The notes beneath the pieces were generated by a model, which did no database searches, was not told the DNA's origin, and worked only from the letters and a program-made list of their open reading frames with translations. The position numbers were made by a program, and so were the translations under genes. Shown here piece by piece: positions 1 through 9,308 of a stretch of DNA of 64,000 nt; the first letter of the stretch is position 1, and the number at the start of each line of letters is the position of its first letter. The stretch covers positions 492,364 to 556,363 of the forward strand of contig NZ_KK366004.1 in the NCBI RefSeq assembly GCF_000686705.1. The letters run 5' to 3'. The stretch is from Clostridium hydrogeniformans DSM 21757 (lineage in GTDB: Bacteria > Bacillota > Clostridia > Clostridiales > Clostridiaceae).

Positions 1-22
1 GAAAACCTACTTATTTTAAGAT

Positions 23-61
23 AAAAAAATATTACTGGAGAATTTTGCTTCCAGCAATATT
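23..61 (-). terminator. Rho-independent terminator of the bioY operon
   Basis: A 12-bp inverted repeat (28-39 with 50-61, one G-T pair) is followed, read on the minus strand, by a run of T (A23-A29 on the plus strand). It lies 43 bases past the end of the DUF1284 gene and would end the bioY transcript. Confidence 0.8.
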
Positions 62-103
62 TATAGTTTAAATATATAAATAATACAGAAGTAAATATTT
101 AGG

Positions 104-493
104 CTAACTAAATATTTTTTCTCTGCATATTCCAAGTTTATACCATTCACAACTTTTACAAATACTTTCAAAAACATCAGATGTAATTTCGTCTTTTATA
201 AATCTTATAGTATCATGAAAGTTATAAATTTTATCAGGCTCTAAATTAAAGAAGGAAATAACCTTATTATCCATAGCCATTATTTTTTCATCAGCAATAC
301 AGTTAAAATCATTTATTTTGTTAGGACAGCACTTGCATATAGAATCATTATGAGCTTTTAATTGAAATAATATTGAGGAATCTGAATTTAACTCATTATA
401 AATCTTGTCCATATTTTCAGTAAAAGTTTTATCGTAACCATTTCCTATATATGCTTGAAGGCATAAAAGGTGATGAGCTCTTAGTTTAATCAT
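104..493 (-). CDS. DUF1284 domain protein
   Basis: A 129-residue protein that starts IKLRAHHLLCLQ, the hallmark of the DUF1284 family. It carries several cysteines (CKCCP near residue 53, CKSCEWYKLGIC near 113), which suggests metal or Fe-S binding; this is an inference and no enzymatic role is established. It is the second gene of a two-gene operon, 12 bases after bioY, and is followed by a terminator. Its location suggests a link with biotin supply, but the family also occurs elsewhere, so this is weak. Confidence 0.8.
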   Translation of the reverse strand: MIKLRAHHLLCLQAYIGNGYDKTFTENMDKIYNELNSDSSILFQLKAHNDSICKCCPNKINDFNCIADEKIMAMDNKVISFFNLEPDKIYNFHDTIRFIKDEITSDVFESICKSCEWYKLGICREKIFS

Positions 494-505
494 TTACTCT
501 CTCCT

Positions 506-1057
506 TTAGCTTAACTTTAAAGATAGAGATTTTACTAATCTTTTTCTTATTTGGAGTCCTAAGAATGCAGCTAAAAATACCATGACAATGTCCTTAGCTA
601 TAAAAGGATAGAAACCATATACTAATGCTGTGGATAGAGAAAGATTAGAAATATAAGATAACTGAATAACTCCAAAGGCATAATCTATAAGAACACCTAT
701 AAATGCTAAGACAAAGAATAATATATTATTCTTTTTTTCAACACCAAAGCCAATTAAGTAACACATAATAGGGAAGCCGATTAAGTAACCACCAGTAGGT
801 CCTACAATTGCTCCTAGACCACTAGACATTCCAGAAAATACAGGGATACCTATGGCACCTAGTAAAAGGTAAATTATAAGAGATAAAAACCCTAATTTTC
901 TGCCAAGTATAGTTCCTATTAAGACTACACCGAAAACCTGAAGTGTAATAGGAACAGAAGTAAATGGTAATGGAATAGATATTTGAGATAACACTGCCAT
1001 TATGGCAGCAAAAAGTCCAACTATTATAATTTCATTTAAAGTAAGTTTATTATTCAT
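506..1057 (-). CDS. bioY: Biotin transporter BioY (ECF S component)
   Basis: A 183-residue membrane protein with about six hydrophobic segments and the BioY signature regions ISIPLPFTSVPITLQVFG (residues about 26-43) and a glycine-rich GPTGGYLIGFP (about 86-96). BioY is the substrate-binding S component of biotin ECF transporters and normally works with a shared EcfAA'T energising module, which is not in this window. The start follows a good Shine-Dalgarno (GGGAGGATTAAC before ATG). The promoter and a BirA-type operator lie immediately upstream, so repression by biotinylated BirA is expected. Confidence 0.93.
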   Translation of the reverse strand: MNNKLTLNEIIIVGLFAAIMAVLSQISIPLPFTSVPITLQVFGVVLIGTILGRKLGFLSLIIYLLLGAIGIPVFSGMSSGLGAIVGPTGGYLIGFPIMCYLIGFGVEKKNNILFFVLAFIGVLIDYAFGVIQLSYISNLSLSTALVYGFYPFIAKDIVMVFLAAFLGLQIRKRLVKSLSLKLS

Positions 1058-1070
1058 GTTAATCCTCCCA

Positions 1071-1132
1071 TGTAAACTTTATAATAAAAGTAAGTTTACA
1101 TTAATTTTATAAAGTTTAAACCATATTGTCAA
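1071..1132 (-). promoter_or_regulatory. bioY promoter with BirA-like operator
   Basis: On the minus strand there is a TTGACA -35 box (1127-1132), a 17-base spacer and a TAAAAT -10 box (1104-1109). Directly downstream, around the expected start of transcription, is an inverted repeat TGTAAACTT (1071-1079) / AAGTTTACA (1092-1100). This matches the form of Firmicute BirA operators (TTGTTAAC-type half sites about 12-16 bases apart). The sequence is seen; BirA as the binder is inferred from the gene controlled. Confidence 0.75.
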
Positions 1133-1504
1133 CTTAAATTTAAAATGGATTTACAATATAGTTAAGAGGATAATTATTTAAAATTTATATAAAAAAATTA
1201 AAGGAATTATTTAAATTTATATAGAAGTTTCCTATAAGAATATTATTAATAAGGGAAAATAATCATTATAAGAAGAGGATTTATGAAACCTTATAATGGT
1301 TTAAGGGGGGTTACTGACTAATATTGTTGTAAATTTAACAATTATCATTATATGCATAGGGATATAGTAGGATTAATTTTATATAATAATATGAAATTAA
1401 AAAGTATACAAGAAAAAAATACTCTTTTTCTTGTATATATTGATAAAATATGACAATATAATTATATATATAATTTTTAAGATAAAATAGAAGGTGGAGG
1501 ACAA
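1133..1504. other. Divergent intergenic region with a 13-bp inverted repeat
   Basis: There is no convincing gene between bioY and the sensor kinase. The only clear structure is a perfect 13-bp inverted repeat TATACAAGAAAAA (1405-1417) / TTTTTCTTGTATA (1425-1437) with a 7-base spacer, about 70 bases before the kinase start. No T tract suited to a terminator follows it, so it may be an operator. The kinase has a strong Shine-Dalgarno (AGGTGGAGG, 1492-1500). Confidence 0.5.
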
Positions 1505-4500
1505 ATGGGAAAGGCTGTTAGGAAGATAAATAAAGTTCTACTTTTTATATTAATATTTAATTTAATGTTTTCAATTAAGAGTGTAAAAGCTAAACCTATT
1601 AATAAGGACTTTATATTTAATAGAATAACTTTAGAAGATGGTATATCCCAAGGATCCATAGAAGATATTATTCAAGATAGACATGGATATCTTTGGTTTG
1701 GTACTGCAGATGGATTAAATAGATACAATGGATATGAATTTAAGGTGTATAAATATAAAGAGGATGATAATAATAGTCTTACCTCAAGTTATATAGGTGC
1801 CTTAATAGAGGATAAAGAAGGATTCCTATGGGTTGGAACTAACCAAGGATTAAATAGATTAGATACTTATGATGATACCATAAAGAGATTTGTAACTTCT
1901 CATAAAGAAGAAAATAGTATATCTAACAATAATATAATATCTTTGCTAGAGGATAGCAAAGGAAATATATGGATTGGAACTGAGAAGGGATTAAATAAAT
2001 ACAATAAAAAAGAAGAAAGGTTTACAAGATATTTAGAAGAAAACAGTAATTTAAGTAATGACTTTATTAATTCCATATATGAAGATAAGGATGGATTTAT
2101 ATGGATAGGTACTAAGAATGGATTAAATAGATTAGATACTAAAAATAATGTTATAGAAAATTATTATAGTGGACAAGACAACAATGGTTTAAATGGAAAC
2201 TATATAAATAAAATATATGAAGATAGATCAGGTTATATATGGATAGGTACCATGGATCATGGATTAAATAGATATGATAAAAAAAATAAAAGTTTCAAAA
2301 ACTATTATAGTTATAGAAAGGATGAAGATAGTATTTCTTCTAATATAATACAAGATATCTATGAGGATTCTAGTGGAGATATATGGATTGGAACTAAAGG
2401 TGGACTTAATAAATATAATAGGGGAAAAGATAGCTTTACTAGATATAAATCTATTAATTATGATAATAAAAGTTTAGTAGATAATAATGTAATGAGTATA
2501 TACGAGGATAGAACAGGTCTTATATGGATAGGTACTTATAATGGTATAAGTTATTTTAATCCTCATTCATTATTTAGAAATTATAATAAGTCTGAGAATG
2601 ATGATAATTCCCTAAGTGACAATATGATAAGTGGAATATACGAAGATAAAGAGGGCATACTTTGGATTGGTACCATAAGCCAAGGGCTTAATGAAATGGA
2701 TAGAGATAAGGGAAAGGTAACAAGGTATAGGTATGACAGAAGAGATGATTATAGTATAAGTGATGATAGAATACTTGGGATTACAGGGGATAAAGAGGAT
2801 AATATATGGATTGCTACTAATTATGGGCTTAATAAATATGATAAGAAAACAAATAAATTTAAAAGGTTTTTGTATAATAAAGATGAAGAAAACTCTATTG
2901 TAAATAATGAACTAAGATATTTATATGTAGATAATAAAAATGTCTTATGGATTGGAACACGTCATGGACTGTCTTCCTTAGACATAGGCACAGAAAAGTT
3001 TACAACATATAATAATATATTAAAGGATGCAGGGGTAGAAGATTTACATATAGTATCTATACATGAAGATAGGGAAGGGGTTTTATGGCTAGGAGCTGCT
3101 ACTGATGGAGGACTTATAAAATTTAATAGAAATAACAATAAGGTAGAGAGTTATAAATATAAAAAGGATGATGATAGAACCCTAAGTTCTAGCAGTATAA
3201 GAGGAATAAATGAAGATAAAGAAGGAAATCTTTGGATAGCTACAAGTCATGGAGTTAACCGGTTTAAAAAGGAAACAGGGGAAGTTAAAAGATTTACTGA
3301 AGATAGTGGACTTATCAATAATTATAGCTATGGAATTCTTATGGATGAGGAGGATAATCCGTGGATAAGTACAAATTATGGCTTAGCTAAATATGATAAG
3401 GATAAGGATAGGTTTATAAATTTTACAGCAGCAGATGGTCTTCAAAGTAACGAGTTTAATGTATATGCTTTTTTTAAGAATAAAAATCAAGAGATGTTTT
3501 TTGGAGGAATAAATGGATTAAGTAGTTTTTTTCCAAAAGATATTTTAAGTAGTGTAGAGAATAATAAAGTAGTTATAGAGGAATTTTTAGTTAACGGAGA
3601 GGCTAGACCTATTAATAACGCCGTGAAATTAGGGTATAATGAAAATTATTTTTCTATAGACTTTTTTATTCCAAGTTACAATAAGCTTAGAAAAACCCAA
3701 TATGCTTATATGTTAGAAGGTATGGATAAGAAGTGGGTTTATACTGATGACAGACATTTTGCTTCCTATACTAATGTTCCAGGTGGGGAGTATACGTTTA
3801 AAATAAAAGCTATGAATAAGGATGGAAGCTGGTCAGAGGAAACAGAACTTAAAATTCATATAGGAACTCCTCCCTGGAAGTCATGGTGGGCATATAGTAT
3901 ATATATTTTAGTAATAGTTATAATTATATATTTAATATGGAATTATGTTAAAATACTAGAAGGCTTAGTTGGTATTAGAACAAAGGAGTTAAATAATAAA
4001 TTAGAGGAAAATAGTATTCTTTATAGTAAGCTTTTAGAAAATGAGCAGTGTAAAAATGATTATTTTCTAAATCTTTCTCATGAACTTAAAACACCATTAA
4101 ATGTTATCTTATCCACTATACAACTTATAAATAGTAAAATTGATATAAATAATCTTACTAAGAATGATATAGCTAAGTATATGGGGATTTTAGGTAGGAA
4201 TTCAACCAGGCTTCTTAGAACAATTAATGATATTATAGACACCTCTAAGATAGAGGCTGGAAGCTACAAAATAAACCCCCAAAAGCAAGATATTGTTTAT
4301 ATGGTGGAGGAAGTGGCTCTATCTATGAAATCATATATAGAAAGCAATGGAATTAACCTTGTAATAGATCCTTATGTAGAGGAAAAGTTTTTATACTTTG
4401 ATGCTACAGAAATGGAGAGATGTATTGTTAATCTAATCTCTAATGCAGTAAAGTTTACTAACAAAGATGGATATATATATCTTTATATATATGATGAAGG

Positions 4501-4741
4501 TGATCAAGTTAAAATATCTGTAAAGGATACAGGGATTGGTATATCAGAAGAGAATCAAAAGATAATATTTAATAGATTTGTTCAAGTTATGGACAATGGG
4601 ATTAGTGTTAAAAAAGGTAGTGGAATAGGTCTTACATTAGTGAAATCTTTAGTGGAGTTACATAATGGAACAATAGAGGTTAAAAGTGAGATCAATAAGG
4701 GCAGTGAGTTTATAATTACCCTACCTAGTGAAGCGTCTTAG
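1505..4741 (+). CDS. Large membrane sensor histidine kinase with beta-propeller sensor
   Basis: A 1078-residue protein. Residues 1-30 form a signal peptide or anchor. About 14 repeats of the two-component-regulator propeller type (pattern GxxWIGTxxGLNRY, residues about 55-680) would make two seven-bladed extracellular propellers. A Y_Y_Y domain (about 705-785, YMLEGMDKKWVYTDD) and one transmembrane helix (about 796-818) follow. The kinase core has the H box NLSHELKTPLN (His859), N box NLISNAVKFTN, G1 box DTGIGIS (about 1008-1014) and G2 box GSGIGLTLVKSL. It resembles Bacteroides hybrid two-component sensors but has no receiver or DNA-binding domain, and no response regulator gene lies beside it. 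The ligand is unknown; polysaccharides are typical for this architecture. Confidence 0.92.
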   Translation: MGKAVRKINKVLLFILIFNLMFSIKSVKAKPINKDFIFNRITLEDGISQGSIEDIIQDRHGYLWFGTADGLNRYNGYEFKVYKYKEDDNNSLTSSYIGALIEDKEGFLWVGTNQGLNRLDTYDDTIKRFVTSHKEENSISNNNIISLLEDSKGNIWIGTEKGLNKYNKKEERFTRYLEENSNLSNDFINSIYEDKDGFIWIGTKNGLNRLDTKNNVIENYYSGQDNNGLNGNYINKIYEDRSGYIWIGTMDHGLNRYDKKNKSFKNYYSYRKDEDSISSNIIQDIYEDSSGDIWIGTKGGLNKYNRGKDSFTRYKSINYDNKSLVDNNVMSIYEDRTGLIWIGTYNGISYFNPHSLFRNYNKSENDDNSLSDNMISGIYEDKEGILWIGTISQGLNEMDRDKGKVTRYRYDRRDDYSISDDRILGITGDKEDNIWIATNYGLNKYDKKTNKFKRFLYNKDEENSIVNNELRYLYVDNKNVLWIGTRHGLSSLDIGTEKFTTYNNILKDAGVEDLHIVSIHEDREGVLWLGAATDGGLIKFNRNNNKVESYKYKKDDDRTLSSSSIRGINEDKEGNLWIATSHGVNRFKKETGEVKRFTEDSGLINNYSYGILMDEEDNPWISTNYGLAKYDKDKDRFINFTAADGLQSNEFNVYAFFKNKNQEMFFGGINGLSSFFPKDILSSVENNKVVIEEFLVNGEARPINNAVKLGYNENYFSIDFFIPSYNKLRKTQYAYMLEGMDKKWVYTDDRHFASYTNVPGGEYTFKIKAMNKDGSWSEETELKIHIGTPPWKSWWAYSIYILVIVIIIYLIWNYVKILEGLVGIRTKELNNKLEENSILYSKLLENEQCKNDYFLNLSHELKTPLNVILSTIQLINSKIDINNLTKNDIAKYMGILGRNSTRLLRTINDIIDTSKIEAGSYKINPQKQDIVYMVEEVALSMKSYIESNGINLVIDPYVEEKFLYFDATEMERCIVNLISNAVKFTNKDGYIYLYIYDEGDQVKISVKDTGIGISEENQKIIFNRFVQVMDNGISVKKGSGIGLTLVKSLVELHNGTIEVKSEINKGSEFIITLPSEAS

Positions 4742-4803
4742 GAAAACTATCTTAACTATGTAAATATAAATTTTTATAATTATAAAAGGGGTATAGTGAT
4801 ATT

Positions 4804-4860
4804 AAAGTTCTTCTAAGAGAGGATTAGAATTAATTCTTAAGCTTAGGAGAACTTTATTTT
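4804..4860 (+). terminator. Terminator after the sensor kinase
   Basis: Arms AAAGTTCTTCTAAG (4804-4817) and CTTAGGAGAACTTT (4842-4855) pair with one wobble and are followed by ATTTTTA. This ends the monocistronic kinase transcript. Confidence 0.65.
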
Positions 4861-4985
4861 TAATATTAAAAAGTATGCAGCGTAGTTGTAAAAATTATGG
4901 ATTTTACATAGGGGTTTGAAAACCATTTCTTAAACTGTTATAATAAAAAAGTAAAAATATATAAGAGTATTCCAAAAGTTATAAA

Positions 4986-5072
4986 GAATACTTGGGGATT
5001 AAAGTAAAACTTAATTTATACAAGATTTTATTCTGTATAAGTTAAACTGCTCCAAGAACTTTATAATCCTTG
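4986..5072 (+). promoter_or_regulatory. Structured leader candidate upstream of the RidA gene
   Basis: The leader can fold by pairing CTTGGGG (about 4991-4997) with CTCCAAG (about 5050-5056) and TTTATACA with TGTATAAG inside. A competing pairing of GGATTAAAGT with ACTTTATAATCC (about 5059-5070) is also possible. I do not recognise a known riboswitch class. The role is inference only. Confidence 0.25.
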
Positions 5073-5150
5073 TTTTTATCTTTAGTTCCTATAGAGTATT
5101 AGGGGAGTAAGGCAAGGAAATAAATTTAGAGAAAATTAGGGGGAAGAAAT

Positions 5151-5501
5151 ATGACAGTAGAAAGATATGAAGGAACAGGAAGAATGAGTAGGGTTGTAGT
5201 TCACAATGGAACTATGTATTTATGTGGACAAACATCTGGGGAGAAGGACCAAGACATAAAGGCTCAAACAAGTGCAGTACTTAAAAAAGTGGAAGATCTT
5301 TTAGATAAATATGGATCAGATAAAAAACACATATTATCCACTACAATATACATAAAGGAAATGAGTTTATTTAGTGAAATGAATGAAGTTTGGGATAGTT
5401 GGGTAGAGAAGGGTTTTGAGCCAGCTAGAGCGTGTGTAGAAGCTAAAATGGCTAGAGAAGAGATTCTAGTTGAAATGTCTGTTATAGCAGCAGTTAAATA
5501 A
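5151..5501 (+). CDS. RidA family (YjgF/YER057c/UK114) deaminase
   Basis: A 116-residue protein of typical family length. RidA proteins hydrolyse reactive enamine/imine intermediates released by PLP enzymes, or act on related substrates. Matching features are VHNGTMYLCGQTS near the N-terminus, the central IKEMSLFSEMNEVWDSW and the C-terminal ARACVEAKMA, where the arginine (Arg90 region) sits at the position that binds the carboxylate in RidA enzymes. It is monocistronic, with RBS GGGGGAAG, and ends in a bidirectional terminator. Whether it is a true RidA or another subfamily cannot be told here. Confidence 0.9.
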   Translation: MTVERYEGTGRMSRVVVHNGTMYLCGQTSGEKDQDIKAQTSAVLKKVEDLLDKYGSDKKHILSTTIYIKEMSLFSEMNEVWDSWVEKGFEPARACVEAKMAREEILVEMSVIAAVK

Positions 5502-5512
5502 AGGATAAATTA

Positions 5513-5545
5513 ATTAGGCTGGAGTTTTACTCCAGCCTAATTTTA
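5513..5545. terminator. Bidirectional terminator between RidA gene and potD
   Basis: Perfect 13-bp arms (5513-5525 and 5529-5541) with a TTT loop and a following T-rich stretch. It lies between convergent genes and serves both strands. Confidence 0.85.
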
Positions 5546-5556
5546 TATAATTTCTA

Positions 5557-6603
5557 TTATTTAGATTTAACCTTTATCCAAGCTTCTTCATATTTTTTTA
5601 TATCATCCTTTAAATAAGAATAATACTCTAATCCTTTTAATGATTCCTCATCAGGGTAAGCTACCTTATCCTCTTGTTTTTCTTTATCTAATAAATCAAA
5701 AGCAGCTTTATTAGTTGTAGAGTAGCCTATATATTCAGAGTTTTGTTTTGCATTCTCTCCATCAAGTAAAAAGTTTATAAGTTTTTCTGCATCTTCTTTA
5801 TGAGGAGCTCCCTTAGGAATACACATAGCATCTATCCATATATTGCTATGTTTAGGAATTACATATTTAATGTTAGGATTCTTATCCTTGATTAAAACTG
5901 CATCTCCAGACCAAGCTACAGCAAGAGCTGCTTCTCCTGCAGCCATTCTTTCCTTCATTTCATCTATCATATAAGCTCTAACTAAAGGCTTTTGCTTTAT
6001 TAGTTCTTCTTCAGCCTTTTTAATTTCTTCATCTTTTATAGAATTTAGAGAATATCCAAGCTTCTGAAGAGCAATTCCCATGGACTCTCTCATAGAATCA
6101 TACATTATAATTTGGTTTTCATATTTAGAATTCCATAATATGTCCCAATCATTTACGGGTTCCTTAACTTTAGTTGAATCATATAAAATACCTACAGTAC
6201 CCCACATATAAGGAGCAGTATACTCATCATTCTTATCATGAGGAAGCTTATGGAACTTAGTATCTATATTTTTTATATTAGGGATATTATCGTAGTTTAG
6301 TTTTTCCATCATATCTTCACCAATCATTCTTTGAATCATGTAGTCTGATGGAATTACCAAATCGTATGAGTTAGCTCCTGATTTAAGTTTTTGATACATT
6401 TGTTCGTTAGTATCAAAGCTCTCATAGTTTACCTTTATACCAGTTTCCTTTTCAAACTTTTTTAATAGGTCTTCATCAATATAGTCTCCTTGATTTAAAA
6501 AGTTTATTGTAGCTCCTGAAGACTTTTTATTACATCCTATAAAAATAGAAGTTATCATAACTGTACTTAGGGCAACAGCCACTAATTTTTTTATTTTATT
6601 CAA
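5557..6603 (-). CDS. potD: Spermidine/putrescine-binding lipoprotein PotD
   Basis: About 348 residues: a lipoprotein signal peptide with lipobox IFIGC (Cys24 from the chosen start), then a PotD-type periplasmic-binding fold (FLNQGDYIDEDLLKKFEKET, YDLVIPSDYMI, WGTVGILYD, AVAWSGDA, INFLLDGENA). It captures polyamines for the PotABC transporter. An in-frame GTG at 6612 lies directly on the Shine-Dalgarno AAGGAG, so I prefer the TTG at 6603, eight bases downstream. It overlaps the end of potC by a few bases and is last in the operon. Confidence 0.92.
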   Translation of the reverse strand: MNKIKKLVAVALSTVMITSIFIGCNKKSSGATINFLNQGDYIDEDLLKKFEKETGIKVNYESFDTNEQMYQKLKSGANSYDLVIPSDYMIQRMIGEDMMEKLNYDNIPNIKNIDTKFHKLPHDKNDEYTAPYMWGTVGILYDSTKVKEPVNDWDILWNSKYENQIIMYDSMRESMGIALQKLGYSLNSIKDEEIKKAEEELIKQKPLVRAYMIDEMKERMAAGEAALAVAWSGDAVLIKDKNPNIKYVIPKHSNIWIDAMCIPKGAPHKEDAEKLINFLLDGENAKQNSEYIGYSTTNKAAFDLLDKEKQEDKVAYPDEESLKGLEYYSYLKDDIKKYEEAWIKVKSK

Positions 6604-7402
6604 TAGAACCACTCCTTACAATAGAATCCTTTTTATTTATAAATAATAATAGTATAAGTACCAATAAGAACATTATAGTTGATAAAGCGTTTATTTCAGG
6701 TTTTATACCACGTCTTGCCATGGAATAGATCTCTATAGATAAATTAGTAACTCCAGGACCAGTGGTGAAAAAGCTTATTACAAAGTCATCTATTGACATA
6801 GTAAAGGCTATTAAAAAACCAGAAATAATACCAGGTTTTATTTGAGGAAGTATTATTTTTCTCATGGCATAACTTGGAGTAGCTCCAAGATCTAGGGCAG
6901 CATCCTCTAAGTTTAAAGGAAGTTGTTTTAATTTAGGTAGTACTGATAAAATTACATAAGGTATATTAAATGTTATATGTGCTAAAAGCATGGTTAAAAG
7001 TCCAAAGCTTATATTCATAAATCCTCTTAAGAATATAAATAGACACATTAAAGATATACCAGTAACGATATCTGGGTTTAAAACAGGAATATAGTTTATA
7101 TTTAATAATAGTTTTTTCCTAAAACCCTTACTTTTATGAATACCTATGGCACTTATTGTACCAATAATAGTAGCTATTATTGATGATACAAGGGCTATGC
7201 CTAATGTATAGTATAGTGCTGTTAATATTCTATCGTTGTTTAAGAGCTCGCTATACCATTTAAGGGTAAAGCCATTCCAAGTAGCCATAGACTTAGAATC
7301 ATTGAAAGAAAACACTATAAGTACAGCTATAGGAGCATATAGAAAGAAAAAGATTAGTCCTATATAGGCTTTTGTGCCTATTTTTTCAAGTTTTCTTAGC
7401 AT
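6596..7402 (-). CDS. potC: Polyamine ABC transporter permease PotC
   Basis: A 268-residue inner-membrane permease with six hydrophobic segments and the EAA-type cytoplasmic loop EDAALDLGATPSYAMRKIIL (about residues 168-187), which contacts the ATPase. DDFVISFFTTGPG is typical of PotC/YdcV proteins. The start ATG at 7402 overlaps the end of potB by seven bases and is preceded by AAGGTGGTGG. It pairs with PotB in the membrane pore. Confidence 0.93.
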   Translation of the reverse strand: MLRKLEKIGTKAYIGLIFFFLYAPIAVLIVFSFNDSKSMATWNGFTLKWYSELLNNDRILTALYYTLGIALVSSIIATIIGTISAIGIHKSKGFRKKLLLNINYIPVLNPDIVTGISLMCLFIFLRGFMNISFGLLTMLLAHITFNIPYVILSVLPKLKQLPLNLEDAALDLGATPSYAMRKIILPQIKPGIISGFLIAFTMSIDDFVISFFTTGPGVTNLSIEIYSMARRGIKPEINALSTIMFLLVLILLLFINKKDSIVRSGSIE

Positions 7403-8238
7403 ATGTTCCCACCACCTTCCTTAGAGTCTTTATCGTATTTAGACATTATTGCCATAGAAATTAATATAATTATTATCATAAATATAGATAGGGCAGAACC
7501 GAAATTCCAATCATCCATAGTAGTAAATTGCTGTTCTATAAGGTTACCTACTAGCATATATTGCCCTCCACCTAAGAGTCTAGAGATTACAAAGGTAGTA
7601 ACTGCTGGCATAAATACCATAGTAATACCAGATGCTATTCCAGGAACAGAAAGAGGAAGAATAATTTTTTTAAATGTTTGCCATCTAGTAGCTCCAAGAT
7701 CAGAAGCAGCATTTATTAAGTCTTTGTCCATTTTTATAAGCACTGTATAAATAGGTAGTATCATAAAAGGCAAAAAGTTATAAATCATACCAAGTAGTAC
7801 TGCACCATTATTATAAAGTAGATTAAGTTTAGATAAACCTATTTTAGAAAGAAGAGTATTTATTATACCGTTATTTCCTAGTATGGCCATCCAAGAATAG
7901 GTTCTAAGTAGAAAGTTCATCCACATAGGAAGTATCATTAAAGTTATAATAAGATTTCTTCTTTTTTCTCCAAGCTTTGAAACAAAGTAAGCTAAAGGAT
8001 AGCCTATTAATAGACATAAAAATGTTGATATTGCTGCAAGGTATAAGGATAGCCCAAAAACCTTCATATAAGTAATATCAAAGAGCCTTTCAAAGTTTGC
8101 AAAAGTAAAACTATAAGAATCTCCAGTTTTTTGTGTGAAGCTAAAAAATAATACTATAAGTAATGGAAAAATTATAAATATAAGACTCCATACAAGGTAT
8201 GGAGATGAGTATAGGATACTTTGATTTTTCTTTTTCAT
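7396..8238 (-). CDS. potB: Polyamine ABC transporter permease PotB
   Basis: A 280-residue permease with six predicted transmembrane segments and the EAA loop INAASDLGATRWQTFKKIIL (about residues 175-194). FLLRTYSWMAILGNNGIIN is a well-conserved PotB/PotH region. Its ATG follows the potA stop codon directly (TAGATG), so the two are translationally coupled. It forms the channel with PotC. Confidence 0.93.
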   Translation of the reverse strand: MKKKNQSILYSSPYLVWSLIFIIFPLLIVLFFSFTQKTGDSYSFTFANFERLFDITYMKVFGLSLYLAAISTFLCLLIGYPLAYFVSKLGEKRRNLIITLMILPMWMNFLLRTYSWMAILGNNGIINTLLSKIGLSKLNLLYNNGAVLLGMIYNFLPFMILPIYTVLIKMDKDLINAASDLGATRWQTFKKIILPLSVPGIASGITMVFMPAVTTFVISRLLGGGQYMLVGNLIEQQFTTMDDWNFGSALSIFMIIIILISMAIMSKYDKDSKEGGGNIC

Positions 8239-9285
8239 CTATACATCACTCTCTTTATTTATAATGTGAAGGTCAGATGGAGTGATATCCATTCCTATTT
8301 CTGTTTGAGCTTCCACACACTTAGTATTATGAAGTATCCATTTAACTCCATCAACTTCAACTTCAATTTCATAATGAACTCCTTTAAATATAACAGAAGA
8401 AACTCTTCCTTTTACCATTCCTTTATCTGGTTCCACAATTTTTATGTCTTCAGGTCTTATGACTACTTGGACAGGAGTGTTGTTTCCAAAACCTTTATCC
8501 ACACATTGGAATAACTTGCCTGAGAATTTAACTTTAAAATCCTCTAGCATAATTCCAGATAGAATGTTGCTCTCTCCTATAAAGTTTGCTACAAAAGCAT
8601 TAGAAGGTTCGTTATATATATCTTCTGGGGTACCCATTTGTTGTATCTTTCCATTATTCATAACTATTATGGTATCAGACATGGTTAAGGCTTCTTCCTG
8701 ATCATGGGTAACAAATACAAAGGTTATTCCTAATTTCTTTTGTATTTTTTTAAGCTCCAATTGCATCTCTTTCCTAAGCTTTAAGTCAAGAGCTCCTAAA
8801 GGTTCATCTAATAGTAAAACCTTTGGTTCATTAACAAGAGCACGAGCAATGGCAATTCTTTGTTGCTGTCCTCCGCTTAAGGAATCTATTTTTCTTTTTT
8901 CAAATCCTTCTAAGGAAACTAGTTTAAGCATTTCCTTTACTTTTTTGTCTATTAAATCCTTAGAAACCTTTTTTATTTTAAGTCCAAAGGCTATATTTTC
9001 ATAAACATTCAGATGAGGAAATAGAGCATACTTTTGAAAAACTGTATTTAAAGCTCGCGCGTAAGGCGGAACAGAGCTTATATCAGTGTTTTCAAATATA
9101 ACATTACCACTATCAGAAGTCTCAAAGCCTGCTAAGATTTTTAAAGTTGTGGTTTTACCACATCCAGATGGACCAAGCAAGGTCAAAAATTCATTTCTCT
9201 TTATTTCTAGGTTTAAATTATCTAAAACCGTATTATCTCCATAGGCTTTAGATATATTTTTTAACTCAATAATGTTTTCATTCAA
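8239..9285 (-). CDS. potA: Polyamine ABC transporter ATPase PotA
   Basis: About 348 residues. The ABC domain has Walker [10 protein letters not shown], a Q-loop, signature [15 protein letters not shown], Walker [13 protein letters not shown] and H-loop [11 protein letters not shown]-terminal TOBE regulatory domain (about 235-348, [13 protein letters not shown]) follows. It energises polyamine uptake. The longest frame starts at 9303 but places the Shine-Dalgarno AGAGGTG inside the gene; the TTG at 9285, six bases after it, is the better start ([17 protein letters not shown]). It is first of the four transporter genes, directly after the regulator. Confidence 0.93.
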   Translation of the reverse strand: MNENIIELKNISKAYGDNTVLDNLNLEIKRNEFLTLLGPSGCGKTTTLKILAGFETSDSGNVIFENTDISSVPPYARALNTVFQKYALFPHLNVYENIAFGLKIKKVSKDLIDKKVKEMLKLVSLEGFEKRKIDSLSGGQQQRIAIARALVNEPKVLLLDEPLGALDLKLRKEMQLELKKIQKKLGITFVFVTHDQEEALTMSDTIIVMNNGKIQQMGTPEDIYNEPSNAFVANFIGESNILSGIMLEDFKVKFSGKLFQCVDKGFGNNTPVQVVIRPEDIKIVEPDKGMVKGRVSSVIFKGVHYEIEVEVDGVKWILHNTKCVEAQTEIGMDITPSDLHIINKESDV

Positions 9286-9308
9286 AATAAACACCTCTTT
9301 CAATTAAG

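Noticed and set aside
1282-1320. A 12-codon frame after GAAGAGGATTT between bioY and the sensor kinase
   Set aside because: Too short to support and not followed by any coupled gene at a sensible distance.
1650-3420. DNA-level tandem repetition (recurrent tggattggtact...ggattaaat) that looks like a repeat array
   Set aside because: It lies in frame in the sensor kinase and encodes the WIGT...GLN propeller blades; spacing and sequence vary as in a protein repeat.
7403-7750. Plus-strand frame of 115 codons opposite potB
   Set aside because: Antisense to a clear permease gene; no RBS or family.
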